Below, one piece after another: positions 59,721-64,000 of a stretch of 64,000 bases of DNA (positions within the stretch are counted from its first letter, which is position 1; each line of letters opens with the position of its first letter). The notes beneath the pieces were generated by a model that was not told the DNA's origin, did not search any database, and was given only the letters and a program-made list of their open reading frames with translations. The stretch is from Gorsachius magnificus. Lineage: Eukaryota > Chordata > Aves > Pelecaniformes > Ardeidae. The position numbers and the translations under genes were made by a program. The DNA is taken from positions 17,917,821 to 17,981,820 of the forward strand of contig CM067081.1 of NCBI GenBank assembly GCA_034008185.1, written 5' to 3'.

Positions 59721-62700
59721 AAGAGGCTCATTTAAATCAAAAGATGCACAGGGTTTTATTGAACCCCTGAATAAAACTGAGGTGATTTTTTCTTTTCTTC
59801 CAGTCTTTTCTCCTGTCACTCAATTTTTGTTTCCTCCCAGGTGGAGTCTGCCAAAAGCAGAGGTGACGACAGAGTTCTGAAGAGCACCTGTCCTTACTGC
59901 ACAGGTATCAAAGTCACTGAATCATTGCTATGAGTCGCAATTTGTTTTCTTCTCTCCTGCCATGCAGCAGCTCGAACACAGTCACGGGCACTTAGACGTG
60001 CGTGGTGCCCCTTCTCTGCAAAGGCGGACAACCCTCGCCTCTCCAGGGGAGCCACAGAGTTTGAGCTCTTCAGGGAAGCAGTGGGAGGAAAAGCAAGAGG
60101 AGAGTTTGCACCAGCAAAGAAGCAGGCTGGGTTACCAGGAGAACAAGGAAAGCACTTGGGGAGGGTGCTATAAGAGTGCAAGAGAGAGGAAAATGGGAAA
60201 CTGTACCTAGTGTAGTTCTGTGCCCCTGGGGTATGCAGCGTTTGCAAGGCAGTGCTGTCTCTCCTTGCTTGTTTTCACCTCCAGCCTGAAAGACTTTGCC
60301 TACACTACCAGGATTTATTCACAGAGCAGGTTATTGTCTCAACATGGCAGAACACAGCTGCCAATGCAGAGCTCTCAATGCACCTGGCATCGGATGGACC
60401 TCAGGGAAAAAGATGGCTGAAGAGGCTCCGTATGTGCTCTCAGTGCACCTTTCCGAGGAGGTGAACAACAGCTGGCTGAGACCACCTCAGGATGGCCACA
60501 GTGCAGGTCCCTGTGGGATGGCTGAGGAGGAAGGGATGGGGACGGGCAGGTGCAGGAGGAACATCTGAGCCCTCAAGGTCATCCATAGCATACCTGGTGC
60601 AGGGTAGATGGAAACCACACATGTTTCTCAGCATTCAGTTTCACTTGGAGATAACACAGAATTCAGATGTCTGCCCCTGAAAATGCCTTTTTCAGATATG
60701 TCTGGAATAATAAAAAATGGGAGAAGGGGGAAAGAAAGAAAGAAAGGACAAACATGGCCGCACACAGACTTCAAATGCTGTGATGCTTGGGCTGATACAT
60801 TAACATACTTGTCTTTGGAAATCTTCCCTCAGGTGTGGGAGGCACCTTTCCTAGGTAGGTTGTGATAATAAACCTGGAGTTTAATAATCACCATCATCAT
60901 CCTCAATTTTTATCCTTTTTCAAGAAATGAACATGCATTGATAAAAAAAATCAGAGCTGTCTCGAATTTCCTTAGCAGCATAGCAAAATTCAACTCTGAG
61001 ACCCCAAAGAGGAGGATATAGCATGTGCTCATGTTTCCCATGGGAAAAAAGGCCTAGGAGAGAGAGACAGAGCTGGGAGAGAGAAATGGAGGAAGGTTGT
61101 TATTCTTGCTGGTCAGGGCAGATGGATGTTTGGAAGCATTGACTGGGGCCACACTTCTCTTCCCTGCAGTAATTGTCACTCCCCTACACTCTGCTGATGG
61201 GGAAGAGGTGACAGGATGGGACAGGCATGGGGCAGAGCAGTTCTCCAGTTGCTGCCGGCGGAGATGGGAAACATGGAGGCAGCGACTGCGGAAAGACTTT
61301 CCCCCAGCAGCAGAGACCATCCAGCCATCCCACTCTTCCCCCTGCAACAACCACAGCACTCCCAGCCTGGCTTTCCAGGACCAGGTCAGCACACTGGGGC
61401 CACCACCATTTTGCCCATTGTGTCTCTTGATAATGGCTTATTTTTATTTTATCTTGATAATGGCTTTTATTTGGGTAAAATACAGGGTTTAGAATAGCTT
61501 CACAAAATGTACAAGTAACCCCTTGCAGTCGGTGGCAGCAGAAGGACTTTCCAGGAGGCTTGTTATTACTTGGCACTTCTTTCACATGGTCCTAACCAGA
61601 AAATAAGCCACCTCTGCGGAGGAAAGCAGCGGTGGTGAGTGGGCGAGCCAACTGCTGCTGGAGCGTTGGAGGTTCATTGCCCCTGCTCCCACATCAGGTT
61701 TTCACTTCTGCACCATCGGGGACCCAGACTAGGGAGGCTTTCCAGTCCCACAGAAGCATTGCATAGAAGTGAACATTTTCCAGGGTGCACAAGCAGTGTG
61801 AGTCCTGCTCGTTTGCTTAAATAATTACTCCAGGTCTGGCAATGGCAGAGAAAGCCCAAGTAAAGCCCTATTTCTGTTCTCTTTCCTTTCCCCTGTTTGA
61901 CCCCAAATTGCCCTTTCACCTCCCATCCCTACCTTAGAAAAGAGCTGAATCCAGCCCCAGAGAGTGTTTCCTAATCCCAACCCAGGCAGGCACGCTTGGG
62001 CTCAGCCAGCTCCGTGAACGATGCTGTAGCTAGAGGGAAGCACCGCGTATCCCTAGAAAATTGGCTCTATGGTATTTCTTGCATGTCAGTGCTAGGCAAG
62101 ATTTACTGCCTTGTTTGTTTTCTTCACTGCTGCTTGGGGGATATTTACCCTTTGCTAGGCTCACATTACTGGTCAGGAAAAGGACTCCCCAGGCAGCAGG
62201 TATTTGATGTCCAACAGTTTCTTATCTGCAATTCTAACCCAGCTTGTATTAATAAAGGCTCAAGATTATTTAATACTTCCATTCTGCTGGCCAGTTGTAG
62301 AGGAGCTGGGAAATTCAGTACAGGCTTATGATCACAGTAAAACAAAATCCATGTAATAATATGTGATCTAATAAATATTTTAATATGCTTAATCTATTAA
62401 ATGCAGCACATGCTGTAATGTATATATGACCCTCGTTACTTACTCTCTCCATCAGCAGTTTGTGTAAATGGTTAGATCCCAGCTGTCCAACTGCCTTTGC
62501 TCACATTCTCAGTGTTTTCCCAATTTTACCCTGCAAATACAAAGAAAATAAGCACATTGTAACGATGCTTTTGGCAGCAGCCTTCACCCATTTGCTGGTG
62601 TGAAGCTCCTGTAAATGCCTGTCACTTGCCATTTCATGCTCCCCTCTTTGCAGCACAGACGGAGGCTTTGCTCCCTGGGAGCGCAGCAGCCGGGGCCAAG

Positions 62701-63104
62701 GCAATCAGCCAGGCGAGTCCCCAGGGAAAGCTGCCCCGAACGAACTTACGGACAAATGTGACCTAATCATGCATGGCCGCAGGGGAGCAGTGGCATCTCT
62801 CTCCCACCTCGGTCCATTCACTCACACCTCCAGCATCTGCTGCTTCAGCAAAGGCCCTCTTGCTGCAGAGTCCCTATGGCGAGGAGCAGATAGGGTCTGC
62901 GAGCAGAGCTGTGTCCATGATAGCTGCACCGCTCCCCGCCAGGCTCTCCTCTCGCGCTGTTCCCACCAGTGTCTCCCAGTCAGCCCCGGGTGCAGCTACA
63001 TGCCCAGCAAGTCCCCAGAGGAGAAAGCAGCTCCTGGGGGCTCTGCCCCTGCTTGCTGAAGGTTGGGGTGGGGTCCTTGTTTTGAGCCACTTGCACAAAG
63101 AATC
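59721..63104. other. Unassigned intergenic sequence
   Basis: No supportable gene. A 27-bp-spaced direct repeat of TCTTGATAATGGCTT lies at about 61424-61465, and a short GAAA microsatellite at about 60731-60746. The GC-richer part near 62,640-63,070 has open frames on both strands without known domains. Confidence 0.5.
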
Positions 63105-63545
63105 ATTTAGTTAGAGAAAACAGGGCTGGAAGGATGTTCAGGAGGTCTTCTAGTGCATTCCTGCTCCAAAGCAATCATTGCACGCTAATCACCCCTGATG
63201 CACATCTGCTCAACTTTTGCCCAAAATCCTCCAGCGATGGAGATCTCACAGCCTCCCTAGGTGTAACTATTGCTATCGAGTGCACCCCGGTGTGCAATCT
63301 CAGCCTGCTGCAATGCTCACCCATTACTTTTTGTCTCAGCCAGACAGAGACCAGGCCATTCCCTTTCTCTTTGCAGCAATATTTTGCACTGTCACAGGCT
63401 TTTATCCTCCCCTGCCCCCAACCCCACAGTGGCCATGAGCTGTTCATAGTGCAGAGTGTGGGGACATGCCAGTCGTCTCATTCCCTACAGACCCCAGGTG
63501 ACAACACTCCTACTATAACATCTTTTCTCAGGCTCTAAAGCAATG
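63105..63545 (-). mobile_element. Ancient CR1/L3-like LINE 3' part
   Basis: The reverse complement of an old CR1 can be followed from its 3' UTR (CAGGGCTGGAAGGATGTTCA) through TCCAGCGATGGAGATCTCAC with AGCCTCCCTAG, then AGCCTGCTGCAATG, CCCATTACTTTTTGTCT and CTTTGCAGCAATATTTTGCA. It reaches CATCTTTTCTCAGGCTCTAA near 63536. It is strongly mutated. Confidence 0.75.
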
Positions 63546-63849
63546 CCTACCTCCCCAAAGTGCTCTTGAACAGGAGTTCCCATGCAGCCACCAGCGCCCC
63601 CCCCACGCTGACTCTCCTCACAGCCCATCTCGGCCCCTTCCAGCTGCCACCCAGCCTGGCTCTGCGTGGCACAGAGTCAGCCTGATGAGGAAGGAGACAG
63701 GAAAACCTGGGGTAGATTTTTCTCCCCGGTGCCCCCTGTGTTGCCCTCCCCACGTCCTCCCGCGGCAGCAGTAGCTGCAGAGCCCTACCTGAACCGCTCT
63801 TCCCATGCCTCCCTTTCCCCAGCCCTCCCCCCTCTCGATTATACGGTCC
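63546..63849. other. GC-rich segment interrupting an ancient CR1
   Basis: About 300 bp of C-rich sequence, without CR1 similarity that I can see, separate two collinear parts of the same old element. It looks like an insertion or locally rewritten sequence; no terminal repeats were noticed. Confidence 0.5.
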
Positions 63850-63960
63850 CGGCTCTCACGCTCATTCCTCGCAGGTCATGTTTTCCAGACCACTGACCAT
63901 TTTTGTTGCTTTCCATTGGACCCTGTCCAACTGGGCCACATCCTTCTGGAACTTCGAAGC
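63850..63960 (-). mobile_element. Ancient CR1/L3-like LINE, continuation
   Basis: CTCGCAGGTCATGTTTTCCA, then GACCACTGACCATTTTTGTTGC, then TTGGACCCTGTCCAACTGGG and CCACATCCTTCTGGAAC, match the old CR1 antisense order directly after the segment that ends near 63545. The element probably continues beyond the right edge. Confidence 0.85.
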
Positions 63961-64000
63961 AGAGCATCCCTGCCAGGGGCTCACACATGCAGAGAAGAAA

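Noticed and set aside
59371..59880. A 169-codon plus-strand frame as a gene.
   Set aside because: No recognised domain or splice structure; the underlying DNA looks more like a regulatory element.
1..64000. tRNA genes, CRISPR arrays, bacterial operons or phage modules.
   Set aside because: None of their signatures was seen; the repeats, the intron-bearing gene and the LINE content show vertebrate nuclear DNA.

Overview
The window looks like a gene-poor stretch of bird nuclear DNA. Three things point to a bird: many CR1 LINE copies ending in the avian octamer-type tail (ATTCTATG repeats), two endogenous-retrovirus-L type solo LTRs of the kind common in bird genomes, and an intact vitelline membrane outer layer protein 1 (VMO1) gene with the avian three-exon coding layout. 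There are no bacterial features. Nearly all open frames in the window are chance frames in non-coding DNA or relics of CR1 proteins.

Layout, left to right. At 0.36-1.2 kb lies a minus-strand CR1 tail. At 2.86-3.09 kb is a possible terminal coding exon of an unidentified gene. An ancient CR1 tail follows at 5.2-5.45 kb, then a long plus-strand CR1 copy (5.86-7.51 kb) with about 520 uninterrupted codons of reverse transcriptase ORF2. From 7.5 to 20.1 kb I see unique sequence with small simple repeats. CR1 tails occur at 20.1-20.5 kb (minus), 21.4-21.8 kb (plus) and 25.46-25.52 kb (plus). A solo LTR is at 25.9-26.5 kb. A decayed CR1 ORF1 esterase domain lies at 28.7-29.3 kb (minus). A 1.1-kb minus-strand CR1 is at 36.9-38.0 kb. 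A second solo LTR, with a perfect 5-bp target duplication, is at 40.1-40.7 kb. VMO1 (minus strand, three coding exons, 183 codons, TATA box) occupies 43.13-44.56 kb. A CR1 with an internal deletion is at 48 kb, a split ancient CR1 at 50.0-51.7 kb, and another interrupted ancient CR1 runs to the right edge (63.1-63.96 kb).

The most striking observation is a pair of inverted CR1 copies about 5.5 kb apart (657-1189 and 6679-7211). They match over 533 bp with one mismatch, while the CR1 sequence on both sides of that tract differs by roughly 16-18 %. That abrupt switch is best explained by recent gene conversion between the inverted copies, or by an assembly artefact that mimics it. VMO1 is the only gene I can assign with confidence. 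It encodes a secreted egg-coat protein and shows no functional link to the surrounding repeats. I found no sign of a novel multi-gene system.
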